Below are positions 36,847 to 46,179 of a stretch of DNA of 64,000 nt, piece by piece. Positions within the stretch are counted from its first letter, which is position 1, and each line of letters starts with the position of its first letter. The notes under the pieces were generated by a model, which worked only from the letters and a program-made list of their open reading frames with translations, made no database searches and was not told the origin of the DNA. Position numbers and translations under genes: made by a program. This DNA comes from Celeribacter sp. PS-C1 (GTDB lineage: Bacteria > Pseudomonadota > Alphaproteobacteria > Rhodobacterales > Rhodobacteraceae), in the NCBI RefSeq assembly GCF_019429625.1, contig NZ_JAHXRW010000001.1, forward strand, positions 248,001 through 312,000, in the 5' to 3' direction.

Positions 36847-37368
36847 TTAGCCGACAATCAACTGTTTGAGTTGCAAAGCCTCATATTCCAGCGCGGTTAG
36901 GCGGTAATTCACCACATCTCCGATGGAAATCAGCCCGATCAGGGTCTCGCCTTCCATCACCGGCAAGTGGCGGAAACGCCCGTCGGTCATGCGGCGCAGC
37001 ACAGTGACAAGCGTCTCATCCGTTGTGGTGGTCTTAAGCTCTGTCGTCATGAGCGCGTCGACGGTTTTGGGCAGGGTTTGACCCGGTGTTTGCGCCAGTT
37101 GCCGCACGATATCGCGTTCGGACAGAATGCCGCAAAGCGCACCTTGGGCGTCTTTGACCAGAACGACGCCGATGCGATTTTCGCTCATGATCTCAACGGC
37201 ATGTTGCACGGTGTCCTGAGGGCGAATGGCGATGACGTCGCCGCCTTTCGTCGCCAACACATCGCCGACGGTCGCCTGCGCTGCGGACATGTTGGTCTGG
37301 ACGGTTTGGCTATGGCTGTGCTTGTCTGCCATGGCGCCTCGGGTCTTTGGGGTATAAGAAGCTGGCAT
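36847..37368 (-). CDS. CBS-domain pair protein
   Basis: This 173-residue protein consists of two CBS motifs (roughly residues 30-90 and 100-160), with typical strands such as DVIAIRPQDTVQHAVEIMSENRIGVVLV and RHLPVMEGETLIGLISIGDVV. Such stand-alone pairs bind adenine nucleotides and sense energy state or regulate partners. GGAGGA precedes the ATG by seven bases. The gene is upstream of and opposite to the small membrane protein at 37447. Partner unknown. Confidence 0.9.
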   Translation of the reverse strand: MPASYTPKTRGAMADKHSHSQTVQTNMSAAQATVGDVLATKGGDVIAIRPQDTVQHAVEIMSENRIGVVLVKDAQGALCGILSERDIVRQLAQTPGQTLPKTVDALMTTELKTTTTDETLVTVLRRMTDGRFRHLPVMEGETLIGLISIGDVVNYRLTALEYEALQLKQLIVG

Positions 37369-37446
37369 GTTGAATCCTCCCTGAACTGTCTTTCAGCGTA
37401 GAGGAATTCAAGCCTAAGTAAACTTTTTCCGACCGGGAGACCCGTC

Positions 37447-37644
37447 TTGATTGAACAGCTGACCGGATCACCGCTGACGCTTTCCCCGCTGATGGCCACG
37501 ATCCTGTTTGTGATCGCCTGTCTCGCGGGCTATCGCTATCGCTCTGTCTGGAAAGCCGAAGGGCCGCGATCTCAGCTTTGGCTTTTCGGGCTGATCGCGG
37601 CGGTGATTTTGCTGGTTCTGGGGCTGGTGCCGATCAAGGCCTAA
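37447..37644 (+). CDS. Small membrane protein of unknown function
   Basis: This 65-residue protein starts with TTG at 37447, with GGGAG about ten bases upstream. It has two hydrophobic helices (about residues 16-28 and 45-60) joined by a short loop rich in Arg, Tyr and Trp. I do not recognise it. It lies beside the NQR maturation gene nqrM, facing it tail to tail. The evidence is the open frame, start context and membrane pattern only. Confidence 0.55.
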   Translation: MIEQLTGSPLTLSPLMATILFVIACLAGYRYRSVWKAEGPRSQLWLFGLIAAVILLVLGLVPIKA

Positions 37645-37662
37645 GAGCCAAAAAAAGACGCC

Positions 37663-37902
37663 TCAGGCGGCGCCTTCTTCCATCTCATCGAGCATTTTGC
37701 GCGCGCGTGGACAGGCAAGGCGTTCGCGAAGCGGGCTGTTCGGGTCGATCTCTTTCTTGCAGACCAGACAATGATCCGCCCCTTCGACGGCGTTCAGACC
37801 GCCGCAGCTGCCTTTGATGGTGCGCCCGCTGAACATTACGCCAAGCGCCATGCCAGCCATCACAATCAAAAGAAGCCCAAAGGCGAGAATGAACGTTGAC
37901 AT
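37663..37902 (-). CDS. nqrM: NQR maturation protein NqrM
   Basis: This 79-residue protein has one N-terminal membrane helix (about 3-25), then KGSCGGLNAVEGADHCLVC and a last Cys, giving cysteines 33, 45, 48 and 64. The KGSCGGL signature and the four-Cys pattern match NqrM (formerly DUF539), needed for building the Cys-coordinated iron centre of NqrD/NqrE in Vibrio. Here it lies directly downstream of apbE (29 bases), on the opposite strand to nqrABCDEF. The placement supports the call. Confidence 0.88.
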   Translation of the reverse strand: MSTFILAFGLLLIVMAGMALGVMFSGRTIKGSCGGLNAVEGADHCLVCKKEIDPNSPLRERLACPRARKMLDEMEEGAA

Positions 37903-37931
37903 GGATCGACCCCTGTAGAAATTCCGTCAGA

Positions 37932-38963
37932 TCACGCGGTCAGCGCGGTGAACTTGTCCGAAGCATAGCTCACGCGGCCATGCTCGCCGTCTTTCACGAC
38001 ATGGTCAATGAACAGAACCGCGAGATCACGTTGATTTGCGATCTCGAGACCACGTTCGCGACCCAGCACCAAAAGCGCGGTGGCCCAAGCGTCCGCCAGC
38101 ATCGCGTTCTCGGTCATCACGGTGACGGAGGCGGTGTTGTGGGTCACAGGACGGCCGGTGGTGGCGTCGATGATGTGGGAATAACGCTGGCCGTCGACTT
38201 CGAAGAAGTTGCGGTAGTCGCCAGAGGTGGCCATGCCCATGTCGGAGACGCCGACAACCTGTGCTACGCCGCGATCAAAGGCTTCGGGCGTCTCGATACC
38301 GATCTGCCAGGCTTTGCCTTCCGGGTTACGGCCAGCGGTGTAGAGATCGCCGCCAATCTCGACCATGTAATCGGTGATGCCAAAGCTTTTGAGCGTGCGC
38401 GCGACCTGATCGACGCCGAAGCCTTTGCCGATGGCGGACAGGTAAACTTCTGCGCCGTCGTTCATCTTGGTGAGGGCGCCGTTTTCGACTTCCAGCGAAC
38501 GCGACTGGCCGCTGCGCGCCATGGCGTTGGCGATTTGTGCGTCACTCGGCGCATCCATGCGGGTGCCGTTTGCGCCAAAGCCCCAGAGATCGATGAGCGA
38601 GCCAACGGTGACGTCAAAGCGGCCTTCGGAGGCGTCATGCACGTGTCCGGCAGCGAGCATCACATGCTCAAGCTCGGGGGAAACGGTCAGCGTGTCACCA
38701 GCGGAGGCGGCGTTGAAACGGGAAATCTCAGAGGACGCATCCCAGTTCGACATCTGGGTGTTGACCTTGGCAAGCGCCAGATCGACGGCTTTCTGCAACT
38801 CGGCCTTGTTCACGTCTTTGGTGTGGTCGACGGCGACGATGGAATAGCTGGTGCCCATCGTGAGGCCGGTGAGTTCCAGAACGGACCACCCTTTCTTGCA
38901 GGCGGCCAGACAGATCGGCATGACCAGAAAGCTACGGCGAGAAAGGAGGAAAGAGTCGGACAC
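37932..38963 (-). CDS. apbE: FAD:protein FMN transferase (ApbE), probable lipoprotein
   Basis: This 343-residue enzyme attaches FMN covalently to threonine in target flavoproteins, here expected to be NqrB and NqrC. The C-terminal region HIIDATTGRPVTHNTASVTVMTENAMLADAWATAL is diagnostic. The N-terminus has a twin-arginine-like SRRSFLV and a lipobox LAAC (Cys22), so it is probably exported and lipid-anchored, matching the periplasmic site of flavinylation. It forms a unit with nqrM, divergent from nqrA with 169 bases between. Confidence 0.94.
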   Translation of the reverse strand: MSDSFLLSRRSFLVMPICLAACKKGWSVLELTGLTMGTSYSIVAVDHTKDVNKAELQKAVDLALAKVNTQMSNWDASSEISRFNAASAGDTLTVSPELEHVMLAAGHVHDASEGRFDVTVGSLIDLWGFGANGTRMDAPSDAQIANAMARSGQSRSLEVENGALTKMNDGAEVYLSAIGKGFGVDQVARTLKSFGITDYMVEIGGDLYTAGRNPEGKAWQIGIETPEAFDRGVAQVVGVSDMGMATSGDYRNFFEVDGQRYSHIIDATTGRPVTHNTASVTVMTENAMLADAWATALLVLGRERGLEIANQRDLAVLFIDHVVKDGEHGRVSYASDKFTALTA

Positions 38964-39132
38964 GAGGCTGCTCCACTAAGCTGCGATGTTTCAATCTGCG
39001 GTGTTCTGCATGCTTCTGCGGCAGAATGACATTGGGTTCAACACTAAAGTAAAAGAACTGCACTCGGAAGCCTTCCAAACCGTGGCTCATTATCGCATAA
39101 GGTAGCCGGAAAATGGACAGGGCTTAAAAGAC

Positions 39133-40476
39133 GTGCAGCAACATGTGTTGAATAAGGGTCTCGACGTTCCGGTGCTCGGCGCACCTGACGCCAGGATCGA
39201 AGAGGCAGCAACGGTCCGAACCGTCGCCGTGCTGGGGCAAGATTATCTCGGTCTGAAACCGCGTTTGGCGGTGGAAGAAGGAGACGTGATTGCCGCTGGT
39301 GCTCCGGTTCTGGCGCATAAGGACACGCCGGAGGTTCAGGTGACCGCACCTGTGTCCGGTCGAATCAAGGCGATCAATCGCGGCGCTCGCCGTGTTCTCG
39401 TTTCCGTCGAAATCGAGGTGGACCCGACAGCCGCAGAGCCGGTCGACTTTTCACAAGTCGGTGATGACAGCTCCGCTGCGGGTGTGACGGAAAAACTTTG
39501 CGCTTCCGGGCTTTGGACTTCGTTCCGCACGCGTCCCTACTCCAAGGTGCCCGCGCCGGATACAGCGCCGGCCGCGATCTATGTGACTGCGATGGACAGC
39601 GAGCCGCTCTGCGGCGATGCAACGCTGATCATCAAGGAAGATGCCGAGGCCTTTGCGCGCGGCCTTCAAGCTGTTGCGCTTCTGACCGAGGGTAAGACCT
39701 ATCTCTGCCAAGAGAACGGTGCGGACATTCCGGGCAGCGATCTCGCGGGCATCACGGCTGTTGGGTTCTCGGGTCCGCACCCAGCCGGTCTCGCGGGGAC
39801 GCACATGCATTTCCTCGAGCCGCCGTCGGCGTCGAAAATTGTTTGGACCATCGGGTATCATGACGTGATTGCCATCGGGAAACTGATGTTGACCGGCAAG
39901 CTCGATTCCAGCCGAATCATCGCTCTTTCCGGTCCGTTGTGTTCCAATCCGCGCCTTGTCCGCACGATTGCGGGGGCGTCGATGGAGGATCTTTGTGCCG
40001 GAGATCTGAAAACCGATACGCCGATCCGCGTGATCTCCGGTTCGATTCTGAGCGGACGTGCGGGCGCGGGGCAGACCGGCTATCTTGGGCGCTATGCTCG
40101 GCAGATCACCCTGATCGAAGAGGATCGCAAGCAAATCCCGATGGGCTGGATTCGCCCGATGCCGTCGAAATATGCATTCCAGCCGGTGCTGGGCTCTGCG
40201 TTCTCCAAAAAGCTTTATGCGCTGACGTCGAACCTCAACGGCGGGCGTCGTGCCATGGTGCCGCTGGGCACTTTCGAAGAGCTGATGCCGCAGGATTTCC
40301 TGCCGACGCAGCTTTTGCGCGCGCTTCTCGTGATGGATACGGACCAAGCGCAGGCGCTGGGCGCTCTTGAGCTGGACGAGGAAGACGTCGCGCTTTGCGG
40401 CTTTGCCTGCCCGGCGAAATATGAATACGGCCTCGCGCTTCGCGATAGCCTCACCAAGATCGAGAAGGAGGGGTAA
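39133..40476 (+). CDS. nqrA: Na+-translocating NADH:quinone reductase subunit A
   Basis: This 447-residue peripheral subunit of the sodium pump has the biotinyl-like N-terminal domain (LGLKPRLAVEEGDVIAAGAPVLAHKDTPEVQVTAPVSGRI) and the central SGPLCSNPRLVRTIAGAS segment. Start is a GTG at 39133 with only a weak upstream site. It is the first gene of nqrABCDEF, which oxidises NADH, reduces ubiquinone and exports sodium. Confidence 0.95.
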   Translation: MQQHVLNKGLDVPVLGAPDARIEEAATVRTVAVLGQDYLGLKPRLAVEEGDVIAAGAPVLAHKDTPEVQVTAPVSGRIKAINRGARRVLVSVEIEVDPTAAEPVDFSQVGDDSSAAGVTEKLCASGLWTSFRTRPYSKVPAPDTAPAAIYVTAMDSEPLCGDATLIIKEDAEAFARGLQAVALLTEGKTYLCQENGADIPGSDLAGITAVGFSGPHPAGLAGTHMHFLEPPSASKIVWTIGYHDVIAIGKLMLTGKLDSSRIIALSGPLCSNPRLVRTIAGASMEDLCAGDLKTDTPIRVISGSILSGRAGAGQTGYLGRYARQITLIEEDRKQIPMGWIRPMPSKYAFQPVLGSAFSKKLYALTSNLNGGRRAMVPLGTFEELMPQDFLPTQLLRALLVMDTDQAQALGALELDEEDVALCGFACPAKYEYGLALRDSLTKIEKEG

Positions 40477-40480
40477 GGCT

Positions 40481-41680
40481 TTGGGTCTTCGCAATTTCTT
40501 CGACCGGATCGAGCCGCATTTCGAAAAAGGCGGCAAGTATGAGAAGTATTTCTCCGTCTACGAGATGGTGGAAAGTCTTCTTTATACACCGAAAACGGTC
40601 ACCACCGTCGCGCCCCACGCGCGGTCTTATGTCGATATGAAGCGGATCATGACCTACGTGGTCATCGCAACGATCCCGACGATCCTCTTTGCGCTTTATA
40701 ACACCGGTCTTCAGACCAATATGGCGATTGCTGAATACGGTCCCTCGGGCTGGCGTGCGGCGATCATCGAGGCGCTAGGAATTGGCTTCAATCCTAACAA
40801 TGTGCTGGCCAACATGGCGCATGGGCTTTTGTACTTCCTGCCGATTTACATCGTGACGCTGGTCGCGGGCGGGATTTTCGAAGTGATCTTTGCGGTCGTG
40901 CGCGGCCATGAGGTGAACGAGGGTTTCCTCGTGACCTCCATGCTTTACACGCTGATCATGCCCGCCTCGACGCCTTTGTGGATGGTGGCTTTGGGCATCA
41001 TTTTCGGTGTCGTGATCGGCAAAGAGGTCTTCGGCGGCACGGGCAAGAACTTTCTCAACCCCGCACTTGTGGGCCGCGCGTTCCTGTACTTCGCGTATCC
41101 GGCCAGCATGTCGGGCGACTCGATCTGGACGCCTGTCGATGGCTTCTCCGGTGCGACGGCTTTGGCCATTGGCGCCTCTGAGGGTGTCGGCGCTTTTGCG
41201 GCACATGGCATCAGCTGGATGGATGCTTTTGTCGGCACGATCCAGGGCTCGCTGGGCGAAACCTCGACCATCGCCTGTATGATCGGCCTCGCATTCCTGT
41301 TGCTGACCAAGATCGCCAACTATCGCCTGATCATCGGCTGTATGGCCGGGATGATGGCCTTCTCCGGTCTCTTGAACTTTATCGGCTCCGACACGAATCC
41401 GATGTTCGCGATGCCGTGGTATTGGCATCTGGTGACCGGCGGCTTTGCCTTTGGTCTCGCCTTTATGGTGACCGAACCTGTGTCCGGTGCGCATACCAAC
41501 ATGGGGCGTTACATCTACGGCGCGCTCATTGGCTTTATGGTCGTGATGATCCGCGTGGTGAACCCGGCGTTCCCCGAAGGCATGATGCTCGCCATCCTCT
41601 TCGGCAACGTGTTTGCGCCGCTGATCGACTATTTCGTCGTGCAGGCCAACATCAAACGGAGGGCCAAGCGCAATGTCTGA
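40481..41680 (+). CDS. nqrB: Na+-translocating NADH:quinone reductase subunit B
   Basis: This 399-residue membrane subunit carries covalent FMN on the Thr of FSGATAL (Thr226 here) and also binds riboflavin. About ten membrane helices are present. The start is a TTG at 40481 after a strong AAGGAGGGG; the frame is open further upstream, but that part overlaps nqrA and is not family-like. The target Thr matches the presence of apbE next door. Confidence 0.95.
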   Translation: MGLRNFFDRIEPHFEKGGKYEKYFSVYEMVESLLYTPKTVTTVAPHARSYVDMKRIMTYVVIATIPTILFALYNTGLQTNMAIAEYGPSGWRAAIIEALGIGFNPNNVLANMAHGLLYFLPIYIVTLVAGGIFEVIFAVVRGHEVNEGFLVTSMLYTLIMPASTPLWMVALGIIFGVVIGKEVFGGTGKNFLNPALVGRAFLYFAYPASMSGDSIWTPVDGFSGATALAIGASEGVGAFAAHGISWMDAFVGTIQGSLGETSTIACMIGLAFLLLTKIANYRLIIGCMAGMMAFSGLLNFIGSDTNPMFAMPWYWHLVTGGFAFGLAFMVTEPVSGAHTNMGRYIYGALIGFMVVMIRVVNPAFPEGMMLAILFGNVFAPLIDYFVVQANIKRRAKRNV

Positions 41681-42485
41681 AGCGAATGAAAACAAAGGCT
41701 TGATCCGTCGTTTCCTCGACGCGCCGCCGGACAGTGTGGGAAAGACGGTGTTCGTCGCCGTGGCGCTCTGTCTCGTGGCCTCAATGGTCGTGTCTGCCGC
41801 CGCTGTGGCGCTGCGCCCGATTCAGGACGAGAACAAGCTGCGCGACAAGCGGATCAATATTCTTCAGGTTGCGGGCGTTTATGACGAAAACACCCCCGTG
41901 AACGAGGCTTTCGAGGCATTCGAGCCGCATGTGCTCGATCTCTCGACGGGTGAATTCACCGATGCCTTCGAGACCTCCGAATTCGATGCGCTGGCTGATG
42001 CCAGAGACCCATCGATCATGCGCCCGATTGACGAAGACCCTGCCGGTCTCGGCGGTCAGATGCAGGCTTACCGCCTCGTCTATCTGCTGCGCGACGACAG
42101 CGGGGCGCTCGACAAGGTTGTGATGCCGATCGAGGGCTACGGACTTTGGTCCACGCTCTATGGTTTCATTGCGCTCGAAGAGAACGGCAACGACATTTTC
42201 GGCCTGCAATTCTACCAGCACGGCGAGACGCCGGGTCTGGGGGCCGAGGTGGACAACCCGCGTTGGAAAGCGCTCTGGAACGGCAAGAAACTCTTTGCCG
42301 AGGATGGTGATCTCGCGATCACAGTGGCGAAAACGCCGCCGCCTGAAGGCACGGATTACTATGTGGACGCGCTTGCAGGCGCGACGCTGACCTCGCGCGG
42401 GGTGGATAACCTTGTGCGGTTCTGGATGGGGGAGGCCGGCTACGGCAGCTTCCTTGAGCATCTGCAAGCAGGAGAGGTGAACTGA
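41673..42485 (+). CDS. nqrC: Na+-translocating NADH:quinone reductase subunit C
   Basis: This 270-residue protein has one N-terminal membrane anchor (about residues 24-46) and a periplasmic FMN-binding domain. The flavinylation motif is AGATLTS, with Thr238 as the predicted attachment site and Ala in place of the more usual Ser at the first position. The gene overlaps nqrB by eight bases and nqrD by one. Confidence 0.95.
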   Translation: MSEANENKGLIRRFLDAPPDSVGKTVFVAVALCLVASMVVSAAAVALRPIQDENKLRDKRINILQVAGVYDENTPVNEAFEAFEPHVLDLSTGEFTDAFETSEFDALADARDPSIMRPIDEDPAGLGGQMQAYRLVYLLRDDSGALDKVVMPIEGYGLWSTLYGFIALEENGNDIFGLQFYQHGETPGLGAEVDNPRWKALWNGKKLFAEDGDLAITVAKTPPPEGTDYYVDALAGATLTSRGVDNLVRFWMGEAGYGSFLEHLQAGEVN

Positions 42486-43138
42486 TGGCACAGACATATC
42501 GTTCGCAACTGATCGACCCGTTGGTCGACGACAACCCGATCACTTTGCAGGTTCTGGGCATCTGCTCGGCACTTGCTGTGACCTCCTCGATGCAGGTGGC
42601 TTTCGTCATGGCGCTGGCTGTGACGCTAGTGACCGGGTTTTCGTCGATGTTCATCTCGATGTTGCGCAACCAAATCCCGAGCTCGATCCGCATCATCGTT
42701 CAGATGGTCGTGATCGCCTCTCTCGTGATCCTCGTCGACCAAGTGCTCAAGGCCTACGCCTATGAGATTTCCAAGACGCTTTCCGTGTTCGTGGGCCTGA
42801 TCATCACCAACTGTATCGTGATGGGCCGCGCAGAGGCCTTCGCGATGAAGAACCCTCCGATTGCGAGTTTCATCGACGGCGTCGGCAACGGGCTTGGTTA
42901 TGGGCTTTTGTTGATGGTTGTCTCCGTGATCCGCGAGCTTTTCGGCTCTGGTTCCCTGTGGGGCGTGACCATCCTTGAAACCGTGAACAACGGTGGCTGG
43001 TATGTGCCCAATGGTCTTCTGCTCCTGCCGCCCTCGGCCTTCTTCGTGATCGGTCTGATCATCTGGGCCGTGCGCACGTGGAAGCCGGAACAGGTCGAAG
43101 AGCGTGAATATAAAATCCAGACGGTGGAGGGCCACTGA
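42485..43138 (+). CDS. nqrD: Na+-translocating NADH:quinone reductase subunit D
   Basis: This 217-residue membrane subunit has six predicted helices. Cysteines in LGICSALAV and ITNCIVMG are the conserved pair that, with the same pair in NqrE, holds the membrane iron centre. Intact in this copy. It overlaps both neighbours by one base. Confidence 0.95.
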   Translation: MAQTYRSQLIDPLVDDNPITLQVLGICSALAVTSSMQVAFVMALAVTLVTGFSSMFISMLRNQIPSSIRIIVQMVVIASLVILVDQVLKAYAYEISKTLSVFVGLIITNCIVMGRAEAFAMKNPPIASFIDGVGNGLGYGLLLMVVSVIRELFGSGSLWGVTILETVNNGGWYVPNGLLLLPPSAFFVIGLIIWAVRTWKPEQVEEREYKIQTVEGH

Positions 43139-43746
43139 TGGAAGGTCTCATTTCACTCGCGGTTAAGGCCGTCTTTATTGAAAACCTCGCGCTGTCGTTC
43201 TTTCTCGGCATGTGTACCTTCCTCGCGGTGTCGAAGAAAATTTCGACCGCGATGGGCCTCGGCATCTCCGTGATGGTGGTGCAGGCGCTCACCGTGCCGG
43301 CCAACAACCTGATCCTGACCAAACTCTTGGCGCCCGGCGCGCTGGCTTGGGCTGGCTTCCCGGATGTGGATCTGACTTTCCTTGGTCTGATCTCCTACAT
43401 CGGGGTGATCGCGGCTCTGGTGCAGATCCTAGAGATGGTGCTCGATAAGTATTTCCCACCGCTTTACAACGCGCTTGGCGTCTATCTTCCGCTGATCACG
43501 GTGAACTGTGCCATCATGGGCGGCTCTCTGTTCATGGTGGAGCGCGGTTATAACTTCGCTGAATCCGCCACCTACGGTCTGTCTTCGGGCTTTGGCTGGG
43601 CGCTGGCGATCACTGCAATGGCCGGTGTGCGCGAAAAGCTGAAATACTCGGACATTCCGGACGGGCTTCAGGGGCTTGGCATCACCTTCATCACCGCAGG
43701 TCTGATGGCGATGGCCTTCATGTCCTTCTCCGGCGTGAAACTGTAA
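43138..43746 (+). CDS. nqrE: Na+-translocating NADH:quinone reductase subunit E
   Basis: This 202-residue membrane subunit is homologous to NqrD in inverted topology. The iron-ligand cysteines are in [10 protein letters not shown] and TVNCAIMGG. The six-helix pattern and length are typical. Its maturation should depend on the NqrM protein encoded across the divergent promoter region. Confidence 0.95.
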   Translation: MEGLISLAVKAVFIENLALSFFLGMCTFLAVSKKISTAMGLGISVMVVQALTVPANNLILTKLLAPGALAWAGFPDVDLTFLGLISYIGVIAALVQILEMVLDKYFPPLYNALGVYLPLITVNCAIMGGSLFMVERGYNFAESATYGLSSGFGWALAITAMAGVREKLKYSDIPDGLQGLGITFITAGLMAMAFMSFSGVKL

Positions 43747-43761
43747 GGGAGGGCCAGAACC

Positions 43762-44985
43762 ATGATGACATTCAGTCTGGGCGTTGTGCTCTTTACCCTG
43801 ATCGTGATCGCGCTCGTTGCGGTCATTCTGGCAGCGCGCTCCAAACTTGTGAGCTCCGGCAACGTCAACATTACCATCAATGGTGAAAAGACGATCTCCG
43901 TCCCCGCCGGTGGCAAGCTGTTGCAGACACTGGCCGGCCAAAAGCTGTTCGTGCCGTCGGCCTGTGGCGGCGGCGGCACCTGTGCGCAGTGTCGTGTGCG
44001 CATCCATTCTGGCGGCGGGTCTATCCTGCCGACCGAGGAAAGCCATATCACCAAGCGTGAGGCCGCCTGTGGCGACCGCCTGTCCTGTCAGGTGGCGGTA
44101 AAGCAGGATATGGAGATCGAAGTGCCCGAAGAGGTCTTCGGCGTTAAAAAGTGGGAGTGCACCGTGCGCTCAAACCACAACGTGGCGACCTTCATCAAGG
44201 CGCTGGTTCTGGACCTGCCCGAAGGCGAGGATGTGAACTTCCGCGCTGGTGGCTATATCCAGATCGAAGCGCCCGCGCACAAATTGTCCTATAAGGATTT
44301 CGATATCGAGGAAGAATATCGCGAAGACTGGGACAAGTTTAACCTCTGGCAGTACGAATCGACCGTCACCGAGCCGATCGAGCGCGCCTATTCGATGGCG
44401 AACTACCCGGATGAGAAGGGCATGATCATGCTCAACGTCCGCGTCGCCTCGCCGCCGCCGCGTTCCGAAGGTATCCCGCCGGGTCTGATGTCGTCCTACA
44501 TCTTCAACCTCAAACCCGGTGACAAGGTCACGATTTCCGGTCCGTTCGGCGAATTCTTTGCGCGCGACACCAAAAAGGAAATGGTTTTCATCGGCGGCGG
44601 TGCGGGCATGGCGCCGATGCGCTCGCATATCTTCGATCAGCTCAAACGCCTCGAGAATCGCGACCGCAAGATCACCTTCTGGTACGGCGCGCGTTCGAAA
44701 CGTGAGATGTTCTTTGTTGAGGACTTCGACGAACTGGCCAAGGAATTCCCGAACTTCACCTGGCACGTGGCGCTCTCTGACGCCCTGCCGGAGGACGATT
44801 GGGGCGGTTACACCGGCTTCATCCACAATGTGCTGTTTGAAGAATACCTCAAGAATCACCCGGCGCCTGAAGATTGCGAATATTACATGTGTGGCCCGCC
44901 CATCATGAACCAATCCGTGATCAACATGCTGTTGGATCTCGGCGTGGACCGCGAAGACATCATGCTTGATGACTTCGGGGGGTAA
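43762..44985 (+). CDS. nqrF: Na+-translocating NADH:quinone reductase subunit F
   Basis: This 407-residue NADH-oxidising subunit has an N-terminal anchor (about 5-25). The 2Fe-2S domain uses Cys68, Cys74, Cys77 and Cys109; the FAD domain shows RAYSMANYP, and the NADH domain has [12 protein letters not shown] and YMCGPP. It ends the nqr operon, followed by a strong terminator at 45010. Confidence 0.96.
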   Translation: MMTFSLGVVLFTLIVIALVAVILAARSKLVSSGNVNITINGEKTISVPAGGKLLQTLAGQKLFVPSACGGGGTCAQCRVRIHSGGGSILPTEESHITKREAACGDRLSCQVAVKQDMEIEVPEEVFGVKKWECTVRSNHNVATFIKALVLDLPEGEDVNFRAGGYIQIEAPAHKLSYKDFDIEEEYREDWDKFNLWQYESTVTEPIERAYSMANYPDEKGMIMLNVRVASPPPRSEGIPPGLMSSYIFNLKPGDKVTISGPFGEFFARDTKKEMVFIGGGAGMAPMRSHIFDQLKRLENRDRKITFWYGARSKREMFFVEDFDELAKEFPNFTWHVALSDALPEDDWGGYTGFIHNVLFEEYLKNHPAPEDCEYYMCGPPIMNQSVINMLLDLGVDREDIMLDDFGG

Positions 44986-45009
44986 CCCCGCCAAGGGCCT
45001 GAAATAACG

Positions 45010-45050
45010 AACTGCCGCCAAGCCCAGTGGGGTTTTGGCGGCAGTTTTCG
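45010..45050 (+). terminator. Intrinsic terminator after nqrF
   Basis: AACTGCCGCCAA (45010-45021) pairs with TTGGCGGCAGTT (45035-45046), followed by TTTTCGTTTT. Clear terminator of nqrABCDEF. Confidence 0.9.
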
Positions 45051-45095
45051 TTTTGAGCCTTGGGAACTTTGGGAGATGAGTCGCCAGACAAGCAA

Positions 45096-45131
45096 AACAA
45101 AAGCCGCCAGACTGATGTCTCGCGGCTTTTT
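45096..45131 (-). terminator. Terminator downstream of tRNA-Lys
   Basis: On the minus strand AAAAAGCCGC and GCGGCTTTT pair, with an inner AGAC/GTCT continuation around ATCA, followed by GTTTTG. It lies 22 bases after the CCA end of tRNA-Lys. Confidence 0.75.
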
Positions 45132-45152
45132 GTCTTCGATCTAGGAAGAAAG

Positions 45153-45228
45153 TGGTGAGCCGTGCAGGATTCGAACCTGCGACCCACTGATTAAAAGTCA
45201 GTTGCTCTACCAACTGAGCTAACGGCCC
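45153..45228 (-). tRNA. tRNA-Lys (anticodon TTT)
   Basis: A 76-nt cloverleaf with encoded CCA: acceptor GGGCCGT/ACGGCTC, D arm GCTCAGTTGGTAGAGC, anticodon stem CTGAC/ATCAG-type pairing around a loop containing TTT, and T arm CAGGTTCGAATCCTG. It reads AAA and AAG lysine codons. Confidence 0.96.
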
Positions 45229-45342
45229 ACTCTCTCAGCCTCATCGGCTGTGCGGCGGGGTTTAATGTCGTGGGTCAGGAGCGTCAAGCGGAAAACTGAG
45301 ATTTTCTTGGAAAAGGTTCCGACAAGGTTTATATGCCCGCCC

Positions 45343-46179
45343 ATGCAACAGGATTTTGACACCTCCCGCCGCCTCCCTTTTCTGAAAATGCATGGGCTAG
45401 GCAATGACTTCGTGATTGTTGATTCACGGGGGCGGGACGCGATTGTCACCGCTGATCTGGCGCGCGCCGTGGGCGACCGTCATCGCGGCGTGGGTTTTGA
45501 TCAGATGGCAGAGATCAGAAGTTCGGACGCCGCAGACATTGATCTCGATTTCTGGAACTCCGACGGATCGCGTGCGGGCGCCTGTGGCAATGCCACGCGC
45601 TGTGTCGGGCGGTTGATGTTGGATGAGACGGGAAAGGACGAGATCACAATTCGCACCGAGCGGGGGATTCTGATCGCCCGGCGTGCGGGCGATGAGGTCT
45701 CGGTCAATATGGGCCACCCGCAGCGCATGTGGGACGAGGTGCCTTTGTCGCATCCGGTCGACACCGACTTCCTGCCGCTCGACGGCGAGCCTGTCGCGGT
45801 GGGCATGGGCAATCCCCATGCAGTGTTCTTTGTGCCGGACATCAAAGAGGTCGATGTTGCCGGTTGGGGCAAGCGCGTCGAATACGATCCGCTCTTTCCG
45901 CAGCGCACAAACGTGGAGTTTGCCGAAGTGCGGGCGCGCGACGAGATCAGAATGCGCGTCTGGGAACGCGGCACGGGGATCACGCTGGCCTGTGGCTCTG
46001 GCGCCTGTGCGACGGCCGTGGCGGCCTCTGTGCGCGGCCTGACAGACAAAAAGGTACGGATGGAAGTCGATGGCGGCTGGCTGACGCTCGATTGGCGTGA
46101 GGACGGCGTCTGGATGACCGGTCCGACGCAGTTGGTGTTCCAGGCGGAATTTGACACGTCTTTTCTGGAGCGCGTCTGA
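45343..46179 (+). CDS. dapF: Diaminopimelate epimerase
   Basis: This 278-residue enzyme converts LL- to meso-diaminopimelate for lysine and peptidoglycan. The two catalytic cysteines are Cys81 in ACGNATRC and Cys217 in [21 protein letters not shown] near the start is diagnostic. I start at the ATG at 45343, just before the conserved region; earlier in-frame openings carry no family likeness and reach into the tRNA promoter area. The stop overlaps mtaB by one base. Confidence 0.95.
   Translation: MQQDFDTSRRLPFLKMHGLGNDFVIVDSRGRDAIVTADLARAVGDRHRGVGFDQMAEIRSSDAADIDLDFWNSDGSRAGACGNATRCVGRLMLDETGKDEITIRTERGILIARRAGDEVSVNMGHPQRMWDEVPLSHPVDTDFLPLDGEPVAVGMGNPHAVFFVPDIKEVDVAGWGKRVEYDPLFPQRTNVEFAEVRARDEIRMRVWERGTGITLACGSGACATAVAASVRGLTDKKVRMEVDGGWLTLDWREDGVWMTGPTQLVFQAEFDTSFLERV

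Noticed and set aside
37645-37690. Short GC hairpin between the 65-residue gene and nqrM as terminator
   Set aside because: Only about four to five pairs and part of it lies in the nqrM coding end; too weak to call.
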